Below are positions 1 to 9,129 of a DNA stretch of 64,000 bases, piece by piece (position 1 is the first letter of the stretch; each line of letters opens with the position of its first letter). The notes below the pieces were generated by a model, which worked only from the letters and a program-made list of their open reading frames with translations, did no database searches and was not told the DNA's origin. This DNA comes from Bacteroidota bacterium (lineage in GTDB: Bacteria; Bacteroidota; Bacteroidia; Palsa-948): the NCBI GenBank assembly GCA_016213405.1, contig JACRAM010000054.1:21998-85997 (forward strand). The letters are read 5' to 3'. A program made the translations under genes and the position numbers.

Positions 1-74
1 ACGAATAACAGAAAATGTCCTCATTTGTAGATTCGTAATCAATTCATTATCCGTACCACCAATTCTCATTCGCC

Positions 75-716
75 ATGACAACAGTAGAAGAACCAAAAGC
101 AAAAAAGCAATCCGGCACATCGGAAAACAAAACTATCTCTGAGCAGATAGAAGGGCTTAAATCAAAATTGGATGAAGCCAGCGAGGAAGCAAAAGAAAAC
201 ATCCGATCCACCATTGATGCCTGCACCAAGCAGTACAACCACGCTATTGAGACAAACAAGGAGTATGTGAAAGCACTGCGGGAACAAATGAAGGATGCCA
301 AAATGGATACTTCCCATCTGGATGAAATTAACAGCACTTTTGCTAATTCATTGCAAATGTCCGAAGAGGTGATTGACACCATCATTGACTCACATCTGCA
401 CCGCATAAGCCAAATTATTGACTTCAACAAGAAAAGCGCAGAGGCATTGCATCAGGGTTATTCATCCGATAAATTCAATTATGAAAAATTTGTTGCCCTG
501 CAGCAGAAAAATTTTGAGCAGAGCATTGAACTTTCTACCCGCGATATGAAGAAAATCGTTGATGTGTATAACAAGCACATCAACCTGTCGGTTAATTTCA
601 GCAAGCGTTTTTCCAACAACATCAACACGCAGATTGATACACTTGTAAAATTTCAAAGTAAGGGCTTGCAGGCATACAGCAACTGGGTGGCAAACTGGTG
701 GGAGAAAGATAAATAA
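75..716 (+). CDS. Phasin-like helical protein next to phaC
   Basis: This 213-aa protein has no signal peptide or membrane segment. It is charged, almost entirely helical by composition, and has long stretches suited to a coiled coil. It lies 164 bp upstream of the PHA synthase on the same strand, which is the usual place for a granule-coating phasin. Phasins are amphipathic helical proteins that cover polyhydroxyalkanoate granules and control their size; that role here rests on composition and position, not on a recognised motif. A word-repeat hairpin and a strong terminator follow, so it probably forms its own transcript. The first ATG (MTTVEEP) is used because no other start lies upstream in frame. 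A PHA-synthase accessory subunit is an alternative. Confidence 0.7.
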   Translation: MTTVEEPKAKKQSGTSENKTISEQIEGLKSKLDEASEEAKENIRSTIDACTKQYNHAIETNKEYVKALREQMKDAKMDTSHLDEINSTFANSLQMSEEVIDTIIDSHLHRISQIIDFNKKSAEALHQGYSSDKFNYEKFVALQQKNFEQSIELSTRDMKKIVDVYNKHINLSVNFSKRFSNNINTQIDTLVKFQSKGLQAYSNWVANWWEKDK

Positions 717-720
717 GGTT

Positions 721-786
721 TCGAGTTTACAGTTTACTGTCTATAGTTCTATCAACCTTAAACCGTAAACTATAAACCGTAAACCA
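721..786. repeat. Word-repeat hairpin (GTTTAC words)
   Basis: The left arm repeats a word like GTTTACAGT and the right arm carries the reverse-complement form (AAACCGTAAACT, ATAAACCGTAAACC). The result is an imperfect hairpin between the phasin-like stop codon and its terminator. Related words recur at 8754-8784 and 57384-57416, and in the signal peptide of the lipoprotein ending at 59383. Confidence 0.7.
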
Positions 787-816
787 TTTTTTTATGACTG
801 TATAATCCGATTTTGA

Positions 817-850
817 AACCCTCTGATACATCGGAGGGTTTTTTATTTTT
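817..850 (+). terminator. Rho-independent terminator after the phasin-like gene
   Basis: A 10-bp stem (AACCCTCTGA with TCGGAGGGTT, one G-T pair, loop TACA) runs into a T-rich tract. It ends transcription before phaC, and its T-tract overlaps the likely phaC promoter. Confidence 0.85.
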
Positions 851-851
851 G
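844..851 (+). promoter_or_regulatory. Bacteroidota -7 element TATTTTTG for phaC
   Basis: The octamer fits the Bacteroidota -7 consensus TAnnTTTG and lies 30 nt before the phaC ATG. No clear TTG -33 element was seen. Confidence 0.5.
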
Positions 852-880
852 TACTTTCATTGTTTTAACACTTTTAAACT

Positions 881-2641
881 ATGAGCCGATCACAAAAAAC
901 AACAAGCAACGAAACTACCAAATTGCTAAAAGACATGGCAGAAGCCGGTCAGCGTATGACGCAAGCCTACCTTGACAGTTTGCCAAATCTGATTCACTCA
1001 AGCAAGGACATGACAGAAACCTGGCGCAATTTCAGCAACAGCATCGCATCCAACCCGGAAAAGTCTGGGTCAAATATTCAGAACAGTTATTTCGATTTTT
1101 ATAAAAAACAAATGGAGTTGTGGCAGGAAATCAACCAACACATAATGGAAGGAGGAAACCCGCTGCCTAATGGCGACAAACGTTTCAATGCGCCTGAGTG
1201 GAACGAATCCCCTTATTATTTTTATTTCATCAAACAGACCTATCTCATGGCATCTGAATTGATGAACAATATCATAGAGCAGGCAGATATAGATGAAACT
1301 ACCAAAAAGAAACTCAAATTCTATACACAGCTTTTTGTTGACGCTTTATCTCCAGCTAATTTTTTCGCTACAAATCCGGAAGCAATCAAACTGGCACAGC
1401 AAACGAACGGAGAAAGTTTAAAGAAAGGATTTAATAACCTACTCAAGGATATAAAACTTGGAAAAATCAGCCAGACAGATTTCTCAGCATTTGAAGTAGG
1501 AAAAAATCTTGCAACTACTCCGGGCAGTGTAGTTTTTGAAAACGAACTGATTCAACTCATCCAGTACAAACCGACCGGCAAGAAAGTTTGTGAAGTGCCA
1601 TTGCTGATTATTCCCCCTTGGATAAATCGTTATTATATTCTTGACTTGGAACCGTACAACTCTTTTGTGCGATTTTCTGTAGAACAGGGCTTCACCGTAT
1701 TTATGATTTCATGGCGTGTGCCCAAAGGCGATATGGGAAAACTTACTTTTGACGATTATGCAGAAAGCGGAATGTTAGATGCTGTTACGGCAATTGAGGA
1801 AATTACAAGTCAGAAAAAAGTAAATGTACTCGGCTACTGTATCGGAGGAACACTGCTGGGTTCTGTTGCAGCAGTACTCGCTGAAAAAAAGAAAAGTGAC
1901 CTGAACACCGCTACTTTCCTTGCCACGATGCTTGATTTTTCTGACTTTGGTGTCTTGAGCGCTGTGGTTGACCTTCCGCTGATTCAAAAAATGGAAAAAG
2001 AATTAGGCAAGAACGGAATGCTCCAGGGAAAAGATATGGCCAATGCCTTCAACATGATACGCTCCAAAGATTTGATATGGAGTTATGTCGTTAATAATTA
2101 TCTCAAAGGAAATGATCCTGCTCCCTACTCTATCCTGCATTGGACCAATGACAATACCAATCTGCCGGGAAATATGTACACTTATTATTTACGGCATTTC
2201 ATACTTGAAAATAAATTAAGCAAAAAGAATGCACTCAAAGTATGTAACACCCCTGTTGATTTGGGAAAAATTAAAACCCCGTGTTATGTGCTTGGCACCG
2301 CAGAAGACCACATCTCACCGTGTCAAACCGCATTTTCAACCACTCGTCTTGTTGGCGGTGAAGTGGAATTTGTAATAGGGGAATCAGGTCATGTGGCAGG
2401 AGTTGTAAATCCACCCGTAAAAGAAAACAAGTACGGATATTTCAGCAATGGAAAACTCGGAAAGGACTTAGATCATTTTAAGGAAACCGCACAGTATCAT
2501 AAAGAAAGTTGGTGGATTCACTGGGCTAAATGGCTGAAGCAACATTCCGGCAAAGAGATTAACGCACCTGCAAAACCAGGAAGCAAAAAAAATAAAGTGA
2601 TTGAACCAGCACCTGGGCGGTATGTGAAAGAACCTCTTTAA
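881..2641 (+). CDS. phaC: Class I poly(3-hydroxyalkanoate) synthase
   Basis: PhaC polymerises 3-hydroxyacyl-CoA, usually 3-hydroxybutyryl-CoA, into polyhydroxyalkanoate at the granule surface. The 586-aa length matches class I enzymes (about 590 aa). The alpha/beta-hydrolase core has the lipase-like box GYCIGG with nucleophile C320, the aspartate D476 in TAEDHISP, and H504 in SGHVAGVVNPP. These align with C319, D480 and H508 of the Cupriavidus enzyme, so the triad is complete. The poorly conserved N-terminal part (about 200 residues) is also typical. It has its own promoter-like element and sits between the phasin-like gene and the acetoacetyl-CoA reductase. No phaA thiolase is present in the window. 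Confidence 0.96.
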   Translation: MSRSQKTTSNETTKLLKDMAEAGQRMTQAYLDSLPNLIHSSKDMTETWRNFSNSIASNPEKSGSNIQNSYFDFYKKQMELWQEINQHIMEGGNPLPNGDKRFNAPEWNESPYYFYFIKQTYLMASELMNNIIEQADIDETTKKKLKFYTQLFVDALSPANFFATNPEAIKLAQQTNGESLKKGFNNLLKDIKLGKISQTDFSAFEVGKNLATTPGSVVFENELIQLIQYKPTGKKVCEVPLLIIPPWINRYYILDLEPYNSFVRFSVEQGFTVFMISWRVPKGDMGKLTFDDYAESGMLDAVTAIEEITSQKKVNVLGYCIGGTLLGSVAAVLAEKKKSDLNTATFLATMLDFSDFGVLSAVVDLPLIQKMEKELGKNGMLQGKDMANAFNMIRSKDLIWSYVVNNYLKGNDPAPYSILHWTNDNTNLPGNMYTYYLRHFILENKLSKKNALKVCNTPVDLGKIKTPCYVLGTAEDHISPCQTAFSTTRLVGGEVEFVIGESGHVAGVVNPPVKENKYGYFSNGKLGKDLDHFKETAQYHKESWWIHWAKWLKQHSGKEINAPAKPGSKKNKVIEPAPGRYVKEPL

Positions 2642-2697
2642 TATCAGGATTACAAGATTATCAGAAGATTACAATAATTACATTTGTTGTAAATATC

Positions 2698-2705
2698 TAA
2701 TTTTG
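2698..2705 (+). promoter_or_regulatory. -7 element TAATTTTG for phaB
   Basis: It fits TAnnTTTG and lies 43 nt before the phaB start. A second match (TACATTTG) is at 2679-2686. The AGATTACA-like words at 2643-2680 sit just upstream. Confidence 0.4.
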
Positions 2706-2748
2706 ATTTTCTGTAATTGTGTTTAACTTACTATAATCGCGATAATGT

Positions 2749-3516
2749 ATGAGGGAGAAAAATAATAAAGTAGCGCTTGTAACAGGGGGTACGGGCGGTA
2801 TGGGAACTGCTATTTGTGAACGCCTTTATAAAGATGGATATTCTGTAGTTGCCAACTACAGAAATTTTACGACTGCAATGAAATGGCGCGAAATGGCAAA
2901 AAAATGGCGCGATGACCAGTTGCAAATGGGCATTGATGTGAAAATCGTTCAGGGCGATGTCACTAATTATCAGTCTGCAACCATTATGATAAAAAAAATT
3001 GAAGATGAAGTTGGTCCTGTAGATGTACTTGTTAACAATGTAGGTATTTCAAGAGATGCTACCGTAAGAAAGATGACTCCTGAACAATGGTATGAAGTCA
3101 TCAACACAAACCTGAACAGTGTATTCATCTGCTCACGATTGGTCATTAACCAAATGGTAGAAAAAAAATGGGGACGAATCATCTGCATATCTTCCGTTAA
3201 CGGGCATAAAGGTTCTTACGGCACTTGCAATTATTCCAGTTCCAAAGCCGGCATGTATGGATTTGTAAAAACAATTGCCATGGAAGTTGTAAAATATGGT
3301 ATTACCGCAAACACCATCTCCCCCGGCTACACCGCCACACCTATGCTTACAGGAATACCTGATGAAGTGATGCAAAAAATTATTGCACAAGTCCCCATGG
3401 GTCGTTTGGCACAACCTCGAGAAATAGCTGCTGCGGTTGCTTATCTCGCTTCCGATGAAGCCGCCTTCATGACCGGTGCCGACATTTCTATCAATGGAGG
3501 GCAGTATATGTATTGA
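2749..3516 (+). CDS. phaB: Acetoacetyl-CoA reductase (SDR family)
   Basis: It reduces acetoacetyl-CoA to (R)-3-hydroxybutyryl-CoA with NADPH, supplying monomer to PhaC. The 255-aa protein has the SDR glycine-rich nucleotide loop TGGTGGMG (residues 12-19), the NNVG motif, and the catalytic set S149, Y162 and K166 in the order expected for PhaB (ISSVNG followed by NYSSSKAG). The C-terminus GADISINGGQYMY also resembles known PhaB enzymes. It follows phaC by 107 bp on the same strand. FabG is the main alternative, but the SSVNGHKG segment and the context favour PhaB. Confidence 0.92.
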   Translation: MREKNNKVALVTGGTGGMGTAICERLYKDGYSVVANYRNFTTAMKWREMAKKWRDDQLQMGIDVKIVQGDVTNYQSATIMIKKIEDEVGPVDVLVNNVGISRDATVRKMTPEQWYEVINTNLNSVFICSRLVINQMVEKKWGRIICISSVNGHKGSYGTCNYSSSKAGMYGFVKTIAMEVVKYGITANTISPGYTATPMLTGIPDEVMQKIIAQVPMGRLAQPREIAAAVAYLASDEAAFMTGADISINGGQYMY

Positions 3517-3519
3517 TAA

Positions 3520-3741
3520 TATAATTGGTTCTACAAGGTTTCCTGTGGGTAGAGATTTATAGTAGAACTGTAAATTGAATAACGAACATTTGAACATTTG
3601 AACTGAGAACATTCGAAGTGAATGTATTTTACTTCTGACTTCGTTATTCAAATGTTCTATTGTTCATTTTTTAGTTTACCCCGTTGGATAATTTTAATCC
3701 TACGGGGTTTACCCACAACAAACATAGTAGAACCATATAAT
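3520..3741. repeat. Nested inverted-repeat element filling the phaB-MBL gap
   Basis: Three nested layers are visible. The outer arms are GGTTCTAC (3527-3534) and GTAGAACC (3727-3734), followed inward by GTGGGTA and TACCCACA. The middle layer is a word hairpin with GAACATTTGAACATTTG facing CGTTATTCAAATGTTC (3577-3670). A separate small palindrome CCCCGTTGGAT/ATCCTACGGGG lies at 3679-3707. The region could fold as one long structured RNA. The middle words recur at 41525-41655. Confidence 0.75.
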
Positions 3742-3743
3742 TT

Positions 3744-4616
3744 ATGAAACTATATACCATTAATACAGGTTTCTTTAAACTTGACGGTGGCGCCATGTTT
3801 GGAGTTGTTCCTAAATCAATATGGACAAGAACCAATCCTGCCGATGAAAACAATATGATTAATATGGCAATGCGCGCACTGTTGGTTGAAGACGGAAATA
3901 AACTTATCCTGATTGACAACGGCTGCGGCACAAAACAGGATGCAAAATTCTTTTCTTACTACTTTCTACACGGAGATGATACGCTGGAAAAATCTTTAGC
4001 GAAACATGGATTTACTCCTGATGATATCACGGACGTTGTTCTTTCTCACCTTCACTTTGACCATTGCGGAGGAAGTGTGAAATGGAACAGCGACAGAACA
4101 AAATTTGAACTCGCTTTTAAAAACGCAACTTACTGGAGTAATGAAAGACACTGGAATTGGGCGATGCATCCAAACAAAAGAGAAGGCGCAAGTTTCCTTA
4201 AAGAAAATATTTTACCTATTCAAGAAAGCGGTCACCTAAAATTTATTACACCTCCTTCTTCAGATGATGAACTTGCCTCCCTTCCCTTCGGGGAGGGTTG
4301 GGGTGAGGCACTGTTTTCCAACGGGCATACCGAAGCAATGATGCATCCTCACATTAAATATAAAGAGAAGACAATTGTTTATGTTGCCGATTTAATTCCT
4401 ACCACCGGACATATTCCTGTTCCTTATATAATGGGATACGATACTCGTCCTCTGTTAACATTAGACGAAAAAGAAAAATTCCTAAGCAAAGCCGCTACCG
4501 AAGAATATGTTTTATTCTTTGAGCATGATTCCAAACATGAATGCTGTACTGTTAAGACAACGGAGAAGGGTGTGAGAATGAAAGAAGCTTTTTCTCTTGC
4601 CGAATGTTTCTCTTAG
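3744..4616 (+). CDS. MBL-fold metallo-hydrolase
   Basis: This 290-aa cytoplasmic protein has the metallo-beta-lactamase motif HLHFDH (H102, H104, D106, H107), later metal ligands in SNGHTE and VADLIPTTGH, and a final histidine region FEHDSKHE. The arrangement resembles the family that includes quorum-quenching lactonases such as YtnP, but the substrate cannot be read from sequence. Residues about 177-191 are encoded by a GC-rich palindromic element in frame, so this enzyme carries a repeat-derived loop. It converges on the antiporter gene across a short hairpin terminator. Confidence 0.88.
   Translation: MKLYTINTGFFKLDGGAMFGVVPKSIWTRTNPADENNMINMAMRALLVEDGNKLILIDNGCGTKQDAKFFSYYFLHGDDTLEKSLAKHGFTPDDITDVVLSHLHFDHCGGSVKWNSDRTKFELAFKNATYWSNERHWNWAMHPNKREGASFLKENILPIQESGHLKFITPPSSDDELASLPFGEGWGEALFSNGHTEAMMHPHIKYKEKTIVYVADLIPTTGHIPVPYIMGYDTRPLLTLDEKEKFLSKAATEEYVLFFEHDSKHECCTVKTTEKGVRMKEAFSLAECFS
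4272..4316. repeat. GC-rich palindromic element inside the MBL gene
   Basis: The hairpin CCCTTCCCTTCGGGGAGGG, with flanks TGCCTC and GAGGCA, lies in frame in the hydrolase gene. It belongs to the same family as the elements at 12213, 27042, 34374 and 40314. Confidence 0.75.
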
Positions 4617-4619
4617 ATG

Positions 4620-4641
4620 CTAATAGAAAATATTAGTTTTT
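4620..4641. terminator. Hairpin between convergent genes
   Basis: CTAATA-GAAAA-TATTAG followed by TTTTTA separates the MBL hydrolase and antiporter genes. The stem is short and AT-rich, so it is probably a weak terminator. Confidence 0.5.
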
Positions 4642-5863
4642 ATTGAAGAAACTTTCTGATGAGCGGAGCGCTCGTCAAACTGGTCACAAGCGCCATGATA
4701 ACAAGCGCTACAAAAAGTTTGGGTGAAATAAGACCGGCACTGAGCGCGAGAGTTCCAAGAATTATTTCCATTGCACCGCGCGCATTCAATCCAAATCCCA
4801 CGGCAAAAGCTTTTTTGATTTTCAATCCACCTATATATGCTCCGAATGCTGCGCCAAATACTTTTCCGAAATAAGCAAGCACCAAAACTATTCCGACAAT
4901 CGTGGCGTCAAAGTTATCTATGAAGTTAACACGCAATCCGATAGAAACAAAAAACAACGGAGCAAAAAAATTGGTGATGAACTGATGAATGATTTCGCGT
5001 GCTTTTTCATGCAGATGAACTGAATCTCCAAAAGCGATTCCCGCTATGAAAGCGCCAAGAATTGCATGAATATTTATTTTCTCTGTGAAAGCAGCGCAGA
5101 GCAAACAAATTCCAATGGAGATAGAAAGCACTCCACCGGGCCAGGAAAGTTTTGTTTGAATCCATGGCAGCGAGCGATCAATAATTTTTTTACCGATGGT
5201 GAGCATAAAAATTCCAAATCCGAAAATATATAATATGGTATAACCCACTCCCATTGATTCATCTGCTGTTTTCATGGAAAGCAGGAATGAAAAAATAAGC
5301 CACCCGAATAAATCATTGAACATGGCAGAAGCCATGATAAGCATGCCTATATTTGTTTTGAACAAATTCATGTCCATCAGAATTCTGGCGATGACAGGCA
5401 ATGCTGAAATCGCCAGCGCAGTTCCGATGAACATGGCGAAAAAAACATCTCCGCCCGAATCATTTCCAAACCATTTCGGAAAATAAAAGGCGCAAGCAAA
5501 TCCTGTTGCAAAGGGAATCAGCATACTGAAAAAACTTGTAAAGATGGCGGTTTTCCCCTGCTTCAATACCATGGGCAATTGAACTTCAAGTCCGGCAACA
5601 AACAGAAGAAGCACTACAGAAAGATTCACCAGCCCGTCAAACGCGATGGAAACATTTCCATCTTTCGGAAAAACTCTTTCAAAAAATTCAGGATTGAATG
5701 TTCCAAGTATAGTGGGACCCAAAAGAATGCCGACAACAATTTCTCCCATTACAATCGGGAAGTGAAACTTCCTTCCCATTTCAGAAATAATGCGGGACAA
5801 AATGAGAATAGTGCCGATAGCAGTGAGAATTACTATCAGGTCATTATGAGAGAACTTAGACAC
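4640..5863 (-). CDS. CPA2-type cation:proton antiporter
   Basis: This 407-aa polytopic membrane protein has about twelve hydrophobic helices with the Na+/H+ exchanger (KefB/CPA2) pattern, including GEIVVGILLGPTILG near the N-terminus and FFVSIGLRVNF further on. It would exchange Na+ or K+ for protons across the inner membrane. There is no C-terminal RCK/TrkA domain, unlike KefB. Its start lies 3 nt after the stop of the upstream tandem UspA gene, so the two are one operon and the stress protein may act as its cytosolic regulator. That link is inferred from context. Confidence 0.9.
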   Translation of the reverse strand: MSKFSHNDLIVILTAIGTILILSRIISEMGRKFHFPIVMGEIVVGILLGPTILGTFNPEFFERVFPKDGNVSIAFDGLVNLSVVLLLFVAGLEVQLPMVLKQGKTAIFTSFFSMLIPFATGFACAFYFPKWFGNDSGGDVFFAMFIGTALAISALPVIARILMDMNLFKTNIGMLIMASAMFNDLFGWLIFSFLLSMKTADESMGVGYTILYIFGFGIFMLTIGKKIIDRSLPWIQTKLSWPGGVLSISIGICLLCAAFTEKINIHAILGAFIAGIAFGDSVHLHEKAREIIHQFITNFFAPLFFVSIGLRVNFIDNFDATIVGIVLVLAYFGKVFGAAFGAYIGGLKIKKAFAVGFGLNARGAMEIILGTLALSAGLISPKLFVALVIMALVTSLTSAPLIRKFLQ

Positions 5864-5866
5864 AAA

Positions 5867-6748
5867 TTAAACTCTTGAATGAACAATTAAAAGATTGCAG
5901 GGAAGATTGGCAAGAATATATTCAATGTCGTGTGTGAAAATCCGGTCAAGAAAAGTGAGGTGAGTGTCGGGCGAATTAATTACAAGAAGATCTGCTTTTT
6001 TTGTTTCGGAATACTGACGGATTGCATAGCCGGGTCTTCCTTTAATTATCTTTTCATTGATTTTCAGGTTTCCTATATCGCATTTGGAAATCATTGAATG
6101 AAGCTTATTCGTTTCTTCTTCGGTATATTCTTTTTTAAGTTTTGTTACTTCAGGCGCGCTGCTGCTGTCAGCCATCGCCATGGCAAGCGCAGGCGCGTGA
6201 ACTTCGTGCACAAGTGTGACTTCTTTTATTCCGGTATGCTTTGCAAAATAAAAAGCCGTGTTAATAGTATGCATCGTTTTAGGATGGTCAGCGCCTGCGT
6301 TGATGATTACTTTTTGTTTTGGTTTTTGCGCGGATGTGCTGGTAATAAGAAGAACCGAACATTTCGCTTTTCGGCTGATGGTGCGGGCAATAGAGCCAAG
6401 ATAAAACTTAATGATGTTTTCTTTTTCCAGAGCGCCAAGAATGAGAAGGTCAACAATATTTAGTTTACAAAGCTTAAGAATGGTATCCACTGCATCTCCT
6501 TCTGCCCAGATAATTTTTGCTTTCTTATCTTCAATACCTGTATGAAAAAGAATATCGCCAAGAGATTTTTCTTTCTCTTTTGTTTTCGGTCCAACATGAA
6601 TTAAAACTAATTTAGAACCGCATGCATCAGCAATCTTTTTTGCTTCTGATAAAATGATTTCCATTCGCGGAGAAAAGGCAAGACCCACCGCAATGGTTTC
6701 AAATGGGTAGGAAGGGCGCTTTTTTAATTTGGTTAAATCGAATTCCAT
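5867..6748 (-). CDS. Tandem universal stress protein
   Basis: The 293-aa protein holds two UspA domains, roughly residues 12-140 and 150-293. The first keeps the nucleotide-binding pattern (LGALEKEN then LGSIARTI), while the second is degenerate there. UspA proteins bind ATP or AMP and respond to stress. Translational proximity to the antiporter (3-nt gap) suggests a sensor or regulator of the transporter. Another transporter-Usp pairing, as a fusion, occurs at 51471-53381. Confidence 0.9.
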   Translation of the reverse strand: MEFDLTKLKKRPSYPFETIAVGLAFSPRMEIILSEAKKIADACGSKLVLIHVGPKTKEKEKSLGDILFHTGIEDKKAKIIWAEGDAVDTILKLCKLNIVDLLILGALEKENIIKFYLGSIARTISRKAKCSVLLITSTSAQKPKQKVIINAGADHPKTMHTINTAFYFAKHTGIKEVTLVHEVHAPALAMAMADSSSAPEVTKLKKEYTEEETNKLHSMISKCDIGNLKINEKIIKGRPGYAIRQYSETKKADLLVINSPDTHLTFLDRIFTHDIEYILANLPCNLLIVHSRV

Positions 6749-6761
6749 AAGTTAAATGCAA

Positions 6762-6826
6762 TTTAGGATGTAGGAATTGGGATGTAGGATTTAAAATCTT
6801 TAATCCTCAAATCCTAATTCCTTAAT
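6762..6826. repeat. Word-repeat hairpin (TAGGAATT words)
   Basis: The left arm repeats TTAGGATGTAGGAATT-like words; the right arm is AATCCTCAAATCCTAATTCC. It lies between the UspA start and the DUF5606 stop. Confidence 0.65.
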
Positions 6827-6829
6827 TCA

Positions 6830-7402
6830 TCATGCCACTCCGGTTTTTCTAACGCCCATTGTTTTCTTCGGAACATTGGCAGTAGGGTTCAAATGCTTTC
6901 CTTGATTTTCATGTGTGAAATTATGTTCGGGCTTTTTTGTTCCTTCCTCGGCAATAACTGGCGCATCATCTTTTTTTCCTGCCCCATCGGGGTCTTCTTC
7001 CTTCTTCGTAAAAATATCCGTCTTCTGTAAAAGGTTATACCAGAGAATTGCTTTGCGGATATCAGAAGTATGAACTTTCTCCTTATCATATTCAGGAAGT
7101 ACTTCTCCGAAAAACTTTTTCAGTTCATCATCAGAGGATTTAGAATCGGGCGCTACACCTCCGTTTTGCTTTTCATATATCTTCTTTAACAAATCCTGAA
7201 GAGGAATTGTATCATCCTTGGAATCTCCTACGGGGTGAACATAAATACTGATATTATCCAGCACGCTGATTTTGTTGGTGGCGTGAACCGGAATTCTTTT
7301 TTTGTCGGCAAGCGATTCAACAATAAGTCCGCTTTTGCCCTGAGCAACCACTTTAAAAAGTCCGCTCATGCCGGAGATGGAAAGGATTTTAGATAAGTCC
7401 AT
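6830..7402 (-). CDS. DUF5606 domain protein
   Basis: The N-terminal 55 residues (MDLSKILSISG, then VVAQGKSGLIVESL and the ATNKISVLDNISIY segment) match the DUF5606 family, which is restricted to Bacteroidota and has no assigned function. The following part is helical (KKFFGEVLPEYDKEKVHTSDI), and the last 70 residues are low-complexity, rich in K, P and T. There is no signal peptide, so it is probably cytosolic. It is transcribed away from the permease gene across a short gap. Confidence 0.85.
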   Translation of the reverse strand: MDLSKILSISGMSGLFKVVAQGKSGLIVESLADKKRIPVHATNKISVLDNISIYVHPVGDSKDDTIPLQDLLKKIYEKQNGGVAPDSKSSDDELKKFFGEVLPEYDKEKVHTSDIRKAILWYNLLQKTDIFTKKEEDPDGAGKKDDAPVIAEEGTKKPEHNFTHENQGKHLNPTANVPKKTMGVRKTGVA

Positions 7403-7518
7403 TTATAAAAAAGTTAATAGTTAATCGTTAATCGTTTTGCTGACAAATGTAGAAACTTTTGCCACAGATTGCACAGATTATCACAGACAAAATTCCTTCT
7501 ATCTTCGCCATTGTGAAA

Positions 7519-8751
7519 ATGCTGCTTGAAAATATTCTCATCGCTCTGCGTTCCATCCGAAGCCAGTTGCTGAGAACCATTCTCACTATTCTCATTATCT
7601 CTATTGGAATCATGGCGCTGGTTGGAATTCTCACTGCCATTGACAGCATTAAATCTTCCATCAACAGCAACTTCACCGATATGGGAGCCAACACGTTCAC
7701 CGTTCGCAACCGCGAAATGTCAGTTCACATCGGGAGGAGGGGAAAAAAAGCAAAGCGGTTTCCACCCATCACCTTCGCGCAGGCAACTCAGTTTAAAAAA
7801 GAATTTCAGTATGGCGCGGCAGTTTCTGTTTCCACCTGGGCATCGCAAACGGCAACGTTGAAATTCAAATCCAACAAAAGCAATCCGAATGTGCAGGTGC
7901 TTGGTTCGGATGAAGGATACCTCTCCACATCAGGATACGAACTTGGCAAGGGAAGAAATTTTTCTTTACAGGATATTCAAAACAACGCGCATGTGGTAAT
8001 CATCGGCAATGAACTTATTGCGGTTTTGTTCAAGCAAAAAGAAAATCCGATTGACCAGATCATCACCGTGGGAAGCGGAAAGTTCACCGTGATTGGAGTG
8101 TTGAAATCAAAAGGAAGCAGCATGATGTTTGGCGGAGATAAAATTTGTTTGATACCGGTAACCAGCGCGAGGCAGTATTTCCCCAACCCAAAAATGTCAT
8201 TCACCATAAACGTGCTTGCTTTCAATGCGCGCGTGCTCGAAGCAACGCTTGCCGAAGCAACCGGATTACTCAGAGGAATCCGCAAACTCGGCACAGGCGC
8301 AGAAGATAATTTTGAAATCACCAAGAGCGATGCCCTTGCCGGAATTCTCATAGACAATATTAAATACGTAACCCTGGCGGCAACCATTATCGGAATCATC
8401 ACACTGCTGGGCGCGGCAATCGGGCTGATGAACATTATGCTGGTTGCCGTTGCCGAACGCACACGCGAAATAGGCACACGCAAAGCCATGGGCGCAACAC
8501 GAAAAGACATACGCAATCAATTTCTCATCGAAGCCATTGTAATTTGTTTGCTCGGTGGATTGGTCGGAATCATTCTCGGCACCGCCATCGGCAACATCAC
8601 CTCCATTCAGATGAAGTCAGGATTCATTATGCCCTGGATGTGGATTTTCGGAGGGCTTGTGATTTGCATTACGGTGGGAATCATCTCTGGAATTTATCCC
8701 GCCATGAAAGCTGCTAAGCTTGACCCTATTGAAGCGCTGAGGTATGAATAG
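7519..8751 (+). CDS. MacB/FtsX-type ABC transporter permease
   Basis: The protein (about 410 aa from this start) has an N-terminal membrane helix ([20 protein letters not shown]), a MacB-like periplasmic domain, and three C-terminal helices with the FtsX signature ([16 protein letters not shown]). Such permeases move lipoproteins, peptides or drugs, or act mechanically; no ATPase partner is in the window. The open frame begins at 7459, but the first 20 codons come from a CACAGATT word repeat and overlap a promoter-like TATCTTCG at 7500-7507. The ATG at 7519, or the GTG at 7513, is therefore preferred. Confidence 0.88.
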   Translation: MLLENILIALRSIRSQLLRTILTILIISIGIMALVGILTAIDSIKSSINSNFTDMGANTFTVRNREMSVHIGRRGKKAKRFPPITFAQATQFKKEFQYGAAVSVSTWASQTATLKFKSNKSNPNVQVLGSDEGYLSTSGYELGKGRNFSLQDIQNNAHVVIIGNELIAVLFKQKENPIDQIITVGSGKFTVIGVLKSKGSSMMFGGDKICLIPVTSARQYFPNPKMSFTINVLAFNARVLEATLAEATGLLRGIRKLGTGAEDNFEITKSDALAGILIDNIKYVTLAATIIGIITLLGAAIGLMNIMLVAVAERTREIGTRKAMGATRKDIRNQFLIEAIVICLLGGLVGIILGTAIGNITSIQMKSGFIMPWMWIFGGLVICITVGIISGIYPAMKAAKLDPIEALRYE

Positions 8752-9126
8752 CGTTTACAGTTTACGGTCTACAGTTTACGGTTGAAAACATTCGTCATTC
8801 GATTATTCAAATGTTCGAATGTTCAGTTGTTCTGTATTGATTGTTTGGCTATTGATTGCCTACTGCCCTTTGCCTATTTGTATTTGCATGTGGGCGTGCC
8901 CCCAAGCGAAACGCAAGGGGTCAGGCTTTCGCCACTCGCTTTTTTATGAAGCATAAAAAGAGCTCAAACAAATGGCTCAATCCTTCACGCAACAGCCCAT
9001 AATATTTTCGGCTAAAGCCAAATCCTTTCCGCTATTTCAATAGCCACGACCTTTCCCATAGGGACTCCTTCGGAGAAGGTCGTGGCAAATAAATTCAATA
9101 CAAACGGACTTTAGTCCAAACCAGAT
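8752..9126. repeat. Intergenic cluster of palindromes and word repeats
   Basis: No gene is seen here. In order there are GTTTACGGT words and GTTCGAATGTTC words (8754-8835), a GC-rich stretch with the GGGCGTGCCCCC and CGCCACTCGC motifs (about 8890-8945), TTTCGGCTAAAGCC (9007-9020), a strong hairpin GCCACGACCTT/AAGGTCGTGGC (about 9041-9086) enclosing CTCCTTCGGAG, and GGACTTTAGTCC (9107-9118). Together with the adjacent 21-bp array this makes a 670-bp non-coding block. Confidence 0.7.
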
Positions 9127-9129
9127 AAG

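Noticed and set aside
3133..3651. 172-codon minus-strand frame over phaB
   Set aside because: It is a shadow of the phaB gene in another frame.
7459..7518. Upstream start of the permease
   Set aside because: The 20 extra codons are CACAGATT words and overlap a promoter-like TATCTTCG.
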